Notes: generated from the letters alone by a model not told the origin. Positions 38,041 through 49,095 are shown, numbered from the stretch's first letter. The stretch: 64,000 bases of DNA from Letharia columbiana (GCF_014066305.1 NW_023501072.1:16021-80020); one strand, 5' to 3'. Made by a program: numbers and translations.

Positions 38041-39816
38041 TTTTTCAAGCTGGTCTGAAGTCGATCAAGTTGAGGAAGATAGACGAGGCAACTTTCAGCT
38101 ATGAAGCGATTTCCGTGAGGGAGATACGCCGCGTTGAATACGCCAGCCACTGCATGATCTTCGCAACATGCTCACCATACCCTTCATTGTCGATGGCTTT
38201 CAGTGTTCGTGCGTCCGTATCATCTAGATCTTTTGGGAGAGATTGCAAAGCTATGCAAAGATCGGCCAGGCTCAGACAACACCCCAGCGCATTGAGCTGG
38301 CATTTGACTCATTGGAACCTGGTGGACATGCTTAGCGATGGTATTGAAGAAGATGAAACCATAATGAGTGGAGACTCACATGTCGCCAACCTTTTCCATC
38401 AAGACCATTTCGATTTCAGCCTGCACTTCTGGCACTTGCCATTTTTTCAACTTCCGATCCGTGCGGATCCGGCTTTGAACGTTTACCCGAATGTCGCGTT
38501 CGACTAACGCCCTTTCTATACAGACTTTGTACTTATCATCAAGGACTGTAGACAGTAATTCTTCTATGTCTTTCTCCTGCCAGCTTGTGACCAGCGTATG
38601 CAGGCGCACAATGTCCCACCCAGCCATTTCGCCAATATTCGTTGCCAGATCGTCACTTTCCTTGCATTCATCCGACGCATCGAGACTAATGAAAACGTCC
38701 GTGAAGCTTTTCACAGTGTTTCTGAGGGTGTTCGATAGCATGGGCGATGATGGTTCTGATGCACCTCTGCCACAATCTGAGTACAATTTGTCCAATGGTT
38801 TGTGAGCTTCACGGCCTTGCAGTGATCATTGAGCAATCAGTGACCGTAACATCGTCTCGCAGCGTTGCTTCTCCCGATCGTCGAACTCAAAATAAGAATA
38901 TCCTACGGCCATCGCCCCCTCAGCAGCTGTATTGCGATGGAGTCCAGAATCCTTTCAATGGCTGTTGAGCAAAGGACTGTTTTTCCGCACCCACCTAGGT
39001 ATACCATGAAGCCAGAGAAGAGAATCTGGCTCCCGTATCCAATTTTTGAACACATCGCTATCAATCAACCATGAACCAGTCCCTGCTTACCTGTCTGGAA
39101 ATGCTTTGATGTATTTCGGGGATAGATCCGCAGTACGAAGCCACCTCTGAGCTTTCTGCTGGTGAGCACCTGGAGGATTCAGTAAGGGAAATATACCCAG
39201 TGTACACGCTTGTAAACTTCCCGAGTGTCATTAACAAAAGAGATGCCTGTATACTTTGTGTATTGTCTTTTATAGCTTAAACTGATGTCCTGATACTAAC
39301 GTCAGCTCGGAAAATTATTAGACGTCTTGAGGTTTCTGCAAGAGACCGCGTAAACCTACGTCTGGTCCGCTGCAATAGCTAGGTTAATTGGGCTCTTGAA
39401 ACTGCCGATGCTAACAAGGACCTTGTCCGTATTTTCCTCCTTCAACGGCCAACGAAATACCTCTACCAATCCTCTCCGCTTCGAGCCAGCGGGACCACTC
39501 CATCCTGACGGGGTGAGCTTCTTCTTCAATTTTACCAACTTAGTACAGCATTTGCTTAGACTTCCCGTGTTTGGATCGGATAGTGATTTCAAGGCTGGCA
39601 GGCAAGATACGTCAGTCGAGCCCGGTGTTTCGGCCTTGTCTGCGAGCTCCTCGAGGTTCCGTAGGACATTTCGAAGGCCGCAGGCTTCTTCCAATACTCG
39701 TGGGACCTCCCAGCTAGAGCCTTGACGGAAGATCGGTAATCGCAACACACGGAGATCACCGCTTCCGTGGCTTGTAGAACTGCAACAACGCTTGCAGTAA
39801 TGCTTAACAGCTCCAT
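37940..39816 (-). pseudogene. NACHT/STAND NLR-type protein (ankyrin-class), frameshifted
   Basis: Intracellular NTPase of the fungal NLR-like family linked to non-self recognition. Read on the minus strand, in order: N-terminal domain from 39816 (MELLSITASVVAVLQATEA); VLEEACGLRNVL and GSKRRGLVEVFRWPL (39700-39440); TGSW then DVFKNWIREP and SLLWLHGIP (39090-39010); Walker A GCGKT with VLCSTAIERI (about 38990); YFEFDDREKQR; LYSDCGRG; Walker B-like FISLDASDEC (about 38680), where the usual Ala is Ser; LHTLVTSWQEKDIEE (family: TSRxExDI); and LQSLPKDLDDTDARTL with IMQWLAYSTR (38260-38130). At least four frameshifts (about 39710, 39010, 38920, 38370) and several stops break it. No ankyrin or WD repeats follow, so the C-terminal sensor half is missing. 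The order and density of motifs make the family certain. Confidence 0.88.
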
Positions 39817-40212
39817 CGACTGGCGACTATACAATTGAGGGTTGAGCGGTCATACTCTTATAGCTGTAGTGGAGGAAAAGCTAGGGAACGGTCGTTCGAA
39901 AGAGCATTCCCGGTACCTTGCAGCCTTGTTCCTTCGGCACTTTCCCTGCAGATGACAGATTTAAGAGGGGTCCTAGCAAGAAAATTGATTGGCTTAGCTT
40001 GTCGACTTCCATACACCACAAGACTGCAGGTTACATAAGCTAAAACTAACCGGCTTCAGTCAGGACTCTTTGTGTACATTAAGACGGGTTTTAGAGTACT
40101 GTTTTGCCCTTGAAAGCAGATTGTGAGAAAGATGCCATTGAGCCTTAGGGATCTCAATAGCGCTCTGGGTCGCTCTAACCGGGCAAATTCGTAAAGCTCT
40201 CGCTACCATCAC
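39817..40212. other. Gap between two minus-strand pseudogenes
   Basis: About 400 bases upstream of the NLR-type pseudogene, of normal composition. No ORF with recognisable content. It should contain the former NLR promoter, but I see no clear TATA box. Confidence 0.4.
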
Positions 40213-41045
40213 TTAGACAGATTTTGTCGAGACCTCCTGCATTACCAGCAGCAGCAGAGTCATCAGTCCACTATCCTCCTTGTCTGGGTCAATGAACATC
40301 ATCGCCCTGGTATCTTTGGCGGTGTTATAGCCCTTTCCAGTGCCCTCCTCGCCGTTATTTGCTCCGAGAGGATCCACAAGCGTTGCGAAGAGCGGTTCCG
40401 AGTGGTGTGTACCGCCATTGACAAACGTCTTAACGATTCTACCAGCGATGATAGCTGAGAGCGCCCAAGAAGGCTTGGTAGACAGTGCCACCAACGAGAT
40501 CTTTGGCAAAAACATCTTGTGCCCGCATGTCCTGAATAGGGTATGGCTGTCCCTTCACCTAGAATTTATAACGCGCTTTCGCGTCCTGTGAGACATTGTA
40601 CGGTGAAAATTCGCAAGCGTTAGCTATGATTTCCAGGTAGTCTAGTACAGTGCCGGGGCGTAACGCCTTTGTCGAACCTGAACTCACGGGTAAACAAGTG
40701 GTCCCAGGCATTGTAGCCATGGTCCTTTGTGTCACAGACGGAGATTTCCTCAAACGGAAGATGCGATTCAAAGGCGTCATTCGTAAAAGTGGACATTTCC
40801 TTGATACCTGTAGGCCCAACACAGCCATGAGTGTTCGTACCCAATACATGAGCAGGATCTGAGCTTGTGAGGAAAGAGCCCCAGAAGTGGAGCACTCTTT
40901 TTAGCATAGCAATGAAATTCAGATCTAAGAACCCGCAAAGCCGCTAGTTGTAGAAATGAGCCTGACGAATAGAGCAGCCATGGGTAGTCCTACCACCCGC
41001 ACGCCATGGGCGTGCTCACTCCACTCAACACGAACAGCGTGTGGT
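40213..41045 (-). pseudogene. Phosphatidylserine decarboxylase-like protein, truncated and frameshifted
   Basis: The family decarboxylates phosphatidylserine to phosphatidylethanolamine; fungi also carry secondary, cluster-associated relatives of unknown substrate. On the minus strand the motifs run: VVGLPMAALF (about 41040), LKRVLHFWGSFLTSSDP (40900), VLGTNTHGCVGP, HGYNAWDHLFTREFR (family: YxSWDDFFTRxFR, about 40720), NACEFSPYNVS, VKGQPYPIQDM, LVGGTVYQAFLGALSYHRW (about 40440), GTHHSEPLF, KDTRAMMFI and VMQEVST (40220). Frames change at about 40930, 40640 and 40440, and a TAG replaces an expected Trp at about 40559 (TGG to TAG, RIP-type). The frame stops at 40213 before the LGST/GGST-like self-cleavage site that makes the pyruvoyl cofactor, so the remnant cannot be an active enzyme. 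Same orientation as the NLR remnant. Confidence 0.87.
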
Positions 41046-41682
41046 CAATGTTACCGATTTCCTTGTGCTCCTCGGGATCTTGAGATTAAGGTTTCTTATT
41101 GGAGGATTGCGTGGAAGGACTCTTTCTGTATGTGTGGGCTACGCGACTCAGCCGAGCCTCCCGAAGAAGAAGGCATGTGAATGCGACTCCTAGGTTGGTT
41201 CTCTGCCGCAGACGGTATGACTTGAAGCGTATTCGTACGAAAATAGAAGTACATGATTTTCAGTAGAGCCATTAGAAAGTACGGGAAAGATCCTTTGGTC
41301 CACCAGTAATGCCACACTAACCGCGGTCTAATTGTCTTTAGCACAGCCGCAAGCTACCACGGGCTGAGCCTTTCTTTCGTAGCTGTATTTGGTTGACCGC
41401 CTTTACAATGGCTCAGTGCTGTCAAACTGCATCTCGCAGGATTCTCGCGTTTCAAGAGATCCTGTCAGCTGGGTCTGCGGTCATCAAATCAGAATCCTGT
41501 CCTAACTTTAGCCCTGCGCAAAAGCTCCGCCTTGCGAAATGCCCATCCATCTATGGCGGGATGAATACTAAAGTCAAGGGTTCGCGCAGACATCATCATT
41601 TTCACATTCTCAACTAAACACTGCAACTTGTAGACGCTTACCTTTCCTTTCCGCAACGCGATCCCATCCAAGAACATCAGCC
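41046..41682. other. Stretch between the PSD-like remnant and the RlpA-like gene
   Basis: May contain the lost N-terminal part of the decarboxylase-like gene (41046-41200), but I cannot read it confidently. Open frames at 41096-41344 (minus) and 41393-41617 (plus) have no recognised motif. The last 60 bases are C-rich and end in CATCAGCCATGCC, a good fungal start context for the next gene. Confidence 0.4.
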
Positions 41683-42195
41683 ATGCCTCGCCACTCCTCC
41701 ATTCTGACCTGGACCCTTCTCTCCATTTGCTCCTTCACAACCCAAGCGCAAACCGTGTACACAGGCGACGGCACATTCTACTCCCCCAGCGTCGGCCTCG
41801 GCTCATGCGGCCAACAATACCAAGATACTGACCTGGTCGCCGCACTGGCCGAGGTCTCAATGCAAGCCTACAACCCCGGCAATCCCAACAACAACCCACT
41901 CTGCGGCTACAAAGTGAATGTCTGGAACAACGCGAACCCCTCAACCACCGTCACCGTGACCATCGTCGACACATGTCCCGGATGCCAGGGGCAATACGAT
42001 CTCGATCTCAGTCCCGCCGCTTTTAACCAGCTGGCCGATCCCAGTGTAGGCAGAATCCAGATATCCTGGGAATTCGCTGAGGCGTTTTCGCTGACGACGG
42101 GGCCGTTCGCTGGGGCGGTGCCCGGAGAGAGAGTTGCGATCAACCAGAAGGTCATCTCGAATCCCGAAGTCGCCGCATCGCGAGACGAGCTGTGA
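41683..42195 (+). CDS. Secreted RlpA-like double-psi beta-barrel protein with C-terminal RDEL
   Basis: Single-exon gene of 170 residues. Residues 1-22 are a signal peptide (TWTLLSICSFTTQAQ). The rest is a double-psi beta-barrel of the RlpA/expansin/barwin type: GDGTFYSPSVGLGSCG, DLVAALA, NPNNNPLCGYKVNV, VTIVDTCPGC and YDLDLSPAAFNQLA, with four paired Cys typical of small fungal members. Family proteins bind or loosen cell-wall polysaccharide or act as elicitors; the fungal role is mostly unknown. The barrel ends near ISWEF (about residue 132), then an unusual 38-residue tail runs to a terminal Arg-Asp-Glu-Leu, a variant of the ER-retrieval signal. The frame is intact with codon use like the other island genes. 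Start chosen at the only Met preceding the signal peptide. Confidence 0.88.
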   Translation: MPRHSSILTWTLLSICSFTTQAQTVYTGDGTFYSPSVGLGSCGQQYQDTDLVAALAEVSMQAYNPGNPNNNPLCGYKVNVWNNANPSTTVTVTIVDTCPGCQGQYDLDLSPAAFNQLADPSVGRIQISWEFAEAFSLTTGPFAGAVPGERVAINQKVISNPEVAASRDEL

Positions 42196-42857
42196 AATGG
42201 TTCCCCAAGGGCTTCTGGAGTTGGTCGACGCTCAGAATATAGGACGTCGGATGGGATTCTGCTGCCAGAGTTTATAGAGAGTATTAAGCTGCAAGGCATA
42301 AACAACATCTTGTGTATGTAATCATTTGCTATACACGCGAAAGGCGTTCATTGGAGTGTTTTCAGGGTTGGTATTAGAAACAACCGAGGTCAACTTCTTT
42401 GTATAGAGATTGCAGAGCAACTGTTGAGCCTTCCGACCAGTGCAATTCGTGAACGTCGCAACCCTGCACAGCAAACACTACTATGGAAACATAAGCTAAA
42501 AGCTAGGAAGACTATATCTCCGACTGATTTGATAGCAATGAGGGCACGTGTTCTTCACCAAGTTGCTACAGAACCTTTCCAGATGACTCCTTCAGTCAAT
42601 GACCGTCTTCGTGACAAAGTAAATAGTGCAGGTTGGCTAGAGGAGAAGAATGCTTACCCGAAACCTATGTACTCTTATACAACTTCATGCATGTGATAAT
42701 CTGACAGCTGGCAGCCAGGTGCGGAGACCAGCAAAATAAGACTACGAGAGCCCGTGAGATCTTGCTTACCTGTGAACTTTAGCTGTGTTGCACTAGCGTT
42801 TGACGGTTCCACTCCGTTCAGACTGATTTCAAACATTTCCTCTCCTCCCGCCCCTCC
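42196..42857. other. Convergent intergenic stretch
   Basis: Lies between the 3' ends of the RlpA-like gene (+) and the FAD monooxygenase (-). It should carry both terminators. A plus-strand open frame at 42378-42696 is listed separately; otherwise nothing recognised. Confidence 0.4.
42378..42696 (+). other. Unassigned open frame without a start codon
   Basis: About 105 codons without a stop (RGQLLCIEIAEQLLSLP, RERRNPAQQTLLWKHKLKAR, SAGWLEEKNAYPKP), hydrophilic and helix-prone, but with no ATG until deep inside. It could be the tail of a decayed gene or chance. No family recognised. Confidence 0.2.
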
Positions 42858-44162
42858 TCAGTCCACTCTGTACCACCAAGAGAAGCCCCGTCTGATGATT
42901 CCAACAATCCAGAGCGGAAGTACAAGCTCGACGACCCACCCTAGCTGCTGAGCCATCGCCCGCCTCACCCAATTGTCTATCACCGTATGGGGCGCTCCAG
43001 GAGTGAAGTACATGTCTTTGGTATTGGCGAATGAATGATTCTGCACTCTTGTTGCCCTTGTCATCATTTCGTCTTCGAAGGCGCTAATCTCCTTATCCAA
43101 TGCATCAACGGCGTCTTCAATTTCGACGCTACGAATGATAGCCTGTGCTAGATTCAGAGCGTCTTCCATCGCAACATTGACTCCCTCGCCTGCATGTGGC
43201 GTCATCAGGTGCGCTGCATCTCCGATGAGGGTCACCTTTGCTCTATGCTTCCATCGATGTCCAGGAGGCAAAATGTATAGAGAGCGAGCGGTGAAGTCAC
43301 TTTCGTCTGCCACCTGAGTGAGCTTCACCAGCGGTTCCGCCCAATCCTTGAATTCTTCTCTAATTGCCTTCTTCACCTCGCTCGCATTGTGTAAATCGTA
43401 TCCGCAGGTCTTTCTCCAATCCTCGTCCCTATGGCCCGACGCATAGACAATGATTGTTCCGTCGCCTCTTTGCTGGGCATTCAGACCCTTGCCATCAGAA
43501 AATACGAACAAGGAACCACGATTGACAAGCTTGTAGAGGTCTGGGTGGCTCTTTTCGGCATCATGGATGAAGAGGTCGTATCCGCCCAGCCCAACGAAGT
43601 ATGGTTCCACATCCGTGAGTACGGGCCGTACTTTGCTCCAGGCACCATCTGCACCAATGAGGAGATCGAACCCCGTCTCGACTCCATGGTCGAAGTGCAG
43701 GGATAGGGTATTCGCGTCTACGCTCCGTAGCCGGCAATGCCACCGTATTGTTCCCTCAGGTAACGAATCCACCAAGATCTGACGGAGCCGAGCTCTATCA
43801 ATCTCTGGTCTTCCCCAACTCGAAGCCTCCGTTGTGCCACCAACTTTGATCAGGCTGACTAAATTCTTGTCCGCCAGGTTGATCGCTTCGCCGTCGTAGC
43901 GAGCGTACTGTGCGTATTCTTCGATTAGGCCCGCTTCTTTCAAGGCTTTGAGCCCAGTGCCTGTATGCAGGTCTAGTGTCCCCCCCTGCGCCCTAACGGA
44001 CATGGAGGATTCCCCCTCGAAGATGGTAACGGGGATGGAGGCGCGTATGAGGAGACGGGCGAGGGTGCTTCCGGCGGGACCTGCGCCGATGATGGCGACT
44101 TTGGGAGGAGACATGAGGACTCTTGGTGTGCTGTGGTAAGCTTTAGCAGAAGATAGCAGCAA
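42858..44162 (-). CDS. FAD-dependent monooxygenase (TetX/aromatic hydroxylase superfamily), intact
   Basis: Single-exon flavoprotein of 434 codons from the first ATG. The second ATG at 44114 (MSPPKVAIIGAGPAG) is the more likely start, giving 418 residues, because the first 16 residues are not conserved-looking. Flavin-binding landmarks in order: GxGxxG dinucleotide fold at the N-terminus; acidic end of strand two (TIFEGE); GGTLDLHTGTGLKAL, a motif shared with TetX-like enzymes; DRARLRQILVDSL; the DG motif LIGADGAWS; and GDAAHLMTPHAGEGVNVAMED, which binds the FAD ribityl chain. A hydrophobic Trp-rich tail (VVELVLPLWIVGII) could associate with a membrane. Such enzymes hydroxylate small aromatic or polyketide substrates with NAD(P)H; substrate unknown here. 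The gene has escaped RIP although the LINE begins only about 55 bases upstream of its first ATG. Confidence 0.92.
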   Translation of the reverse strand: MLLSSAKAYHSTPRVLMSPPKVAIIGAGPAGSTLARLLIRASIPVTIFEGESSMSVRAQGGTLDLHTGTGLKALKEAGLIEEYAQYARYDGEAINLADKNLVSLIKVGGTTEASSWGRPEIDRARLRQILVDSLPEGTIRWHCRLRSVDANTLSLHFDHGVETGFDLLIGADGAWSKVRPVLTDVEPYFVGLGGYDLFIHDAEKSHPDLYKLVNRGSLFVFSDGKGLNAQQRGDGTIIVYASGHRDEDWRKTCGYDLHNASEVKKAIREEFKDWAEPLVKLTQVADESDFTARSLYILPPGHRWKHRAKVTLIGDAAHLMTPHAGEGVNVAMEDALNLAQAIIRSVEIEDAVDALDKEISAFEDEMMTRATRVQNHSFANTKDMYFTPGAPHTVIDNWVRRAMAQQLGWVVELVLPLWIVGIIRRGFSWWYRVD

Positions 44163-44221
44163 ACTTGAGATGTTGCACTAGGAAAGACAAGTCGCAAATC
44201 TTAAAATCTAGATAGTCTTAA

Positions 44222-45190
44222 ATGAAGCTATATAAACTAGTTATTAACTTAAGTAATCGAGATAGTAATATAAAGAAAAGATTATGTATATTAAGTATTA
44301 GATTAGTTAATAGTAATATATCGATGGCTAGCTACGTTAGCGTACTAGAGCCGATTCTTGATATTCTTCTTTATTATCGAAGAAATCTTTATTATATTAT
44401 TAGTAATATCGAAATAAGATTAAGTATTATATAATAAGCTAAATGAGATTATTATAAAGCTATAAGATAAGATAGTAAGTAAAGTATTAAAGGGGAAGAT
44501 ATCGAGCGAGATAATTACGATAGTTAATAAATATATAAAGAGTATAAATACTATAAGAAAATCTATTAGAACGATTAGAAGGCTAGCGAGTAATAATATA
44601 TATATTATAGCTATAAATAAGAAGAAGGCGAATAGACTAAGAAAAAGTAAGAATTAAACTTTAAAGATAAGTGGTAGCGCGAGAGTAATTATTAAAATGT
44701 ATAGCCTTTTACTTTATAAAGTAAGAATTAATATATTCGATATTAAAGATATAGCTATAGTAATTAAAAGGGTTTAGAATAAGAATATTAATACGCTAAG
44801 CCTCGATATAGTATAGCTAGACTAATTCGGCGCGAATAAAGAGAGTTATAATAAGAGTTTATTAATTATCGAATTAATATTTCTAGAGAAAGAAAATAGA
44901 GTATTAGAAGAAGGCCTAGTTATCGATTCGAAACTATATAGCTATTACGTCTATAATAAGTAGTATAGATTAAAGTAATACTTCGTATATTAGAAATACG
45001 ATTATCTATCGACTATATATTCTAAAAAGAATTACTTAGTATACGGGAAATACTTAGAAGAGTATTATTATAAAAGATTATATACGTCGATACTCGTAAA
45101 TATTCGGTTTACGAGGGATTATATAAGGCTTAAAATAAGATATATATAATAAAGAAGAGAGAGATAGCGAGAATAAGAATAGCGAGATAA
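44222..45190 (+). pseudogene. LINE ORF1 (gag-like) remnant
   Basis: Repeated stops (TAA, TAG). The last part reads as a nucleic-acid-binding zinc-knuckle region in which Cys codons have become Tyr (TGY to TAY), followed by KREIARIRIARQ, a sequence typical of the end of the knuckle block in Tad1-type ORF1 proteins. Coordinates of the start are uncertain; ATG 44222 begins a 70-codon open piece. Confidence 0.6.
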
Positions 45191-45744
45191 TAAACTTCTT
45201 TACGATTTATAATAACGAAGGAAGTATCGATTAGCTATTAAATAAGCGATTAATTAAATAACTACTTTTAGAATACGTTTAATTATAGGCGAAATAAGGA
45301 ATTTTTTTTAAGGTTAATATTTACGCGCGATAGGCTAGTAGATAGAGGGAGAATAATTAGTAGAAAAGGAATTAGAGGATTAAACCTCGAAAGAATTATT
45401 ATATCGAATCTTTAGTCGAGTAAAAGAAGATATACTTTTATATTATTAATAAGGGCCTTATCTAGAAATAGATCGCTCTTTAAAGTAGTAGACGAAGTTA
45501 AATAATATAAGAATAATATAGCGATAAGGGAAATTAATAACTTCGAGGACGCTAGATAGTCTCTAAGTTAAAAGAGTAGTAATAAGAGAATTACGATTCT
45601 CGTTAATAGAAATAAAAAGAGATATATTCGATTTATCGACGATTAAGAAAAGAAGAATACTTAGAAAGAGAATATAAACTCTATAAACTAGGCGAAGCGA
45701 GTAAGTAATATTAATAATAATATCAAGAAATAATAGTATATCTT

Positions 45745-46450
45745 AGTTAGCTATTAATACTATAATATAATATAAGAAAATTTAGAATAATTATAATAGA
45801 ACTCTTCGATAATAAAAAGATCTATAATATCGATATAGTAGTAATTTAGAAGCTCTAGAGAAATATTAATATAAATATATCGTATTATTCTCTAAAGAAT
45901 AGATTTAATTTAATCTACCTCTATTATAATAATATATAAGTATACTTCTATATTAATAAGAGAATATTATTAAAGTAATAATATTTATTATATTACTTAT
46001 CAAACCTCTATACTCTTAATATTAAGTTCGAAAATAATAGAATTATATATATATATAATATTTATAACCTCGACGACTAATAAATAGATGAACTTAACGA
46101 ATTATATAAGACGCTTATAAAGTCTAAGAATAACGAATAGATTATACTAGGCGACTTTAATCTTTATTATATAATATAGAGGAAATTAAATACTTATATC
46201 GATGAGAGAGTAGAAGAATTAATATTTATAGCGAAAGAATTTATTATAAAATAAGTATTGCTAGTAGAAATAATAATATATAAAGAAAACTATTAAATAA
46301 TAATAAATCTACTATTCGCTACTTTAGTATTAATAATAAATATTATTAACTATAATATCGAAAATAATTTCGAAAGCGAATTTAATTATCTTTTAATTTT
46401 TATAAAGCTTAAACTAGCCGTAATAGAGTTAGTATTAATAATATATCGAA
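45745..46450 (+). pseudogene. LINE ORF2 endonuclease domain remnant
   Basis: Reads in one frame as LQYNIRKS, then DIVVIQKPQRNININIS, YYSLKNRFNLIYL and FYINKRI. These match the apurinic-like endonuclease of Tad1 LINEs (LQxNxxKS and IQEPW motifs) with Glu-Pro-Trp altered to Lys-Pro-Gln. Target-site nicking would have been its role. Confidence 0.75.
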
Positions 46451-47039
46451 ACTTTAATAAACTAAACGCCGAGGTTTTAAGAGAGATACTCGCTAGAGCT
46501 ATAATATCGAAAGAGTATCTAGTTAATTTCTCGAGAAATAATAAAAATCTTATTAATAATAATATCGATTATTAAATAATAACTATTATTAACTCTATTT
46601 AAGCGATTATAAAGAAGTTTACTTCGATTATTAGATTATCGCTATAATTTAGATTGAAATTTATATTAGAATATAAGAAAGTATAAAGACATTATAAATC
46701 GCTAAAAAGAAGTTAAAGAATAACGCTTTTAAAGAAAGTATAAAATAAGTATAAAGTCGCTAAGAACTTCAAAAATAATCTAATTAAGAGAACTATTAGA
46801 AAGGTATTTAGAGAGTTTATAATAGAGGCGTATAAGTCGCTATAAATAATATAGAAAAAGATTAAGTAAGTTAGAAAACAACTTATAATATAGATATATC
46901 TCCCTTCGCTATTTAATAAAGATAAATAAGAATATAATAAATTAGGCTTAAAGGTAGATCTTCTTATAAGAATATTCTTTTTATTATTAATATAGACGAA
47001 GTTAAATAATATTAACGTCGATATAATATATTTATAAGT

Positions 47040-47900
47040 CTATCTAATAGATATAATTATCGTAAATAAGATAAAAAAGGCTATAACGTAAATATCGTTG
47101 AAGAGAGCCTTAGAGAAAAACGCGATTCTTAATCTAATTCTTAAAAAGATTCTAAAGTTATTACTCTCTTATCTATATAGAATATTTAATATATATATAA
47201 CGAACGACTACTATTTAGAGCACTTTAGAATATTAATAATAATTATTCTTTCGAAGCCGGGTAAGGATTATTCGATTTCTAAAGAATATCGATTAATAGC
47301 TCTACTTAATACTATAGAAAAGATAATAAAGTTTATTCTTACTAAAAGAATAGTATATCTTATAAAGATATATAAACTTCTATCGATTATATATATAAGA
47401 GGCCGTAGATTACGATTATATAAATACGATATTTACTATCTTCTAGAAAGAATATATTAAATCTAAAACTCTAATAAAGTAGCTACGATATTACTATTAG
47501 ACGTTTTAGATATATATAATAAAGTCTCTTATCCTCGATTACTTTATAATCTTCGAAAGCGAAAAATTAATATAAGAGTAGTTAATTAGATAGAATCGTT
47601 CTTATTTAATAGAATAATAATATTAAAAATAAGCGAATACTTTATATTAAAGACTCTTATAGTAATCGAAATTCTTTAAGAATTACCGCTATCGTTTATA
47701 TTTTATCTCTTCTATAATTTAGATCTTATCGATAAATATAATAGTCGCGCCGACTTAGAAACGATAGTTATCGACTTTATAAACGATATAGATCTTTTAA
47801 TAATAGAAGACTCTATCGAGGAAAACTATAACGCTCTTTATAAAATCTACGACGAAGTTTATATAAAGTAAGCGTTATGATACGAATCGAAGTTTAATCT
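47040..47900 (+). pseudogene. LINE ORF2 reverse transcriptase remnant
   Basis: A 120-codon open piece at 47098-47460 has LEHFR, IIIILSKPGKDY, YRLIALLNTIEK, LTKRIVYL and YYLLERIY, the fingers/palm motifs of LINE reverse transcriptases (family: KPGKxDxxxPxxYRPIxLLNxxxK). The catalytic region beyond is broken by stops; a remnant of the downstream strand (GSKFNLSKY) is readable near 47890 with substitutions. Confidence 0.85.
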
Positions 47901-48639
47901 TAGTAAATATTAACTATTATATTTTAATAGAAAATAGAGATTTAGCTTAGATTATTTTCTATAATTTAATAAGAGATAATATATTAAGGCGAGACGCTTT
48001 ATTCGCTATTTAGAAGTCGAAATTAATTTTAAACTTCTATAGAGTTATTATAATAAGAAGATTCGATTTAAGACTATTAAAAGTATCGATATATTAGTAA
48101 GAATTATCGAATCGACGTAGGGTAATAATTATAAGAGTATAAGATAGCTCTATTAGGCGGTAATTATTCTATAAATAACGTATTACTACTTAATATAATA
48201 TTAGCTTAAAAATACTATTCGACTATAATAAAACTTATCTCTTATCGTTATAAAGGATTTAATCTTAGATAGAGAGAAAGATAATTAAAGTATTTAAGGC
48301 TATATTTATTTTAGTATTCGATATAAAAGCGTATTTTCTATTAGTTAAATAATAGCTAGATAAGATTATCTCGAAAGCTATCTTATAAATCGCTATTAGT
48401 TTAATATATAGCGAGATTATTAAGTTACGATTTAAGCGATAAAAGTTTAAAAGAAAATCTAAGAAGAATAGAAAACTAAGTTTACTAAAGCGATATATTA
48501 ATAGATTCAAAGAATAATATAACGATATTAATAAGATTAAGAAACTACGCCTTTTTAGCGCCGCCCTTAATTAAGAGTCTTTTAAAATAATAATTTATAA
48601 GATTAAGAAAGTCGTTAAAGAACTAGCTAAAAGATCGAT

Positions 48640-49095
48640 TAATAAGAGTTATATAATAATATATATAGACGATAGCGGGATTAATAAAAAGGTGAGAGCT
48701 TTAGCTATATCGTTAGATATTAATTCTACTTTTAATATCTATTTAGACTTAAGCGACTAATATATAATATACTTAACGAAGTTATATAATATTCTTTAAG
48801 CTCTAATTATAGTAATTATATATTAAATAAGATTATAACTTAGTAGAGTTATAGTAAATACAAATAATTAAATATCGATTTAGACTATTAAAGATTTAAA
48901 TAAGTATTTAAAATAGATCTATATAATATAGATAGTATAGATTATTAATTCGTTAAGATATCTCGAGATAGTAATAGAATTATATTAGATTTCGATGTAT
49001 ATCGATATTAATGATAATAAATAGACGAATAGAAAGGCGAAGAAGACTATTAACTAGCGAGAGCGAGTAGTTTATAATAAAAGAGTAAAGATAAA
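48640..49095 (+). pseudogene. LINE ORF2 RNase H remnant
   Basis: Reads YIDDSGINKKVRALAISLD, then YLTKLYNIL, NSLRYLEIVIELY and NRKAKKTT, which follow the RNase H order: first catalytic Asp in YTDGSG, Glu in the AELxGI helix (here Lys), and the terminal Asp/Ala-rich helix. Several catalytic positions are altered, so it is inactive. Confidence 0.8.

Noticed and set aside
38070..38507. 145-codon plus-strand frame over the NLR remnant
   Set aside because: The opposite strand carries clear NLR motifs, including LQSLPKDLDD, across the same bases.
42858..44162. Tetracycline-inactivating TetX
   Set aside because: The resemblance is to the broad flavin monooxygenase family. Fungal genomes have many such genes, and nothing here indicates antibiotic inactivation.
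40213..44162. Specialised-metabolite gene cluster
   Set aside because: No backbone synthase (polyketide, peptide or terpene) is present; a decayed decarboxylase-like gene and one monooxygenase are not enough.
48265..48510. 81-codon minus-strand frame
   Set aside because: It lies antisense to the LINE between reverse transcriptase and RNase H and consists of I/L/Y/S-rich text, so it is a shadow of the decayed element.
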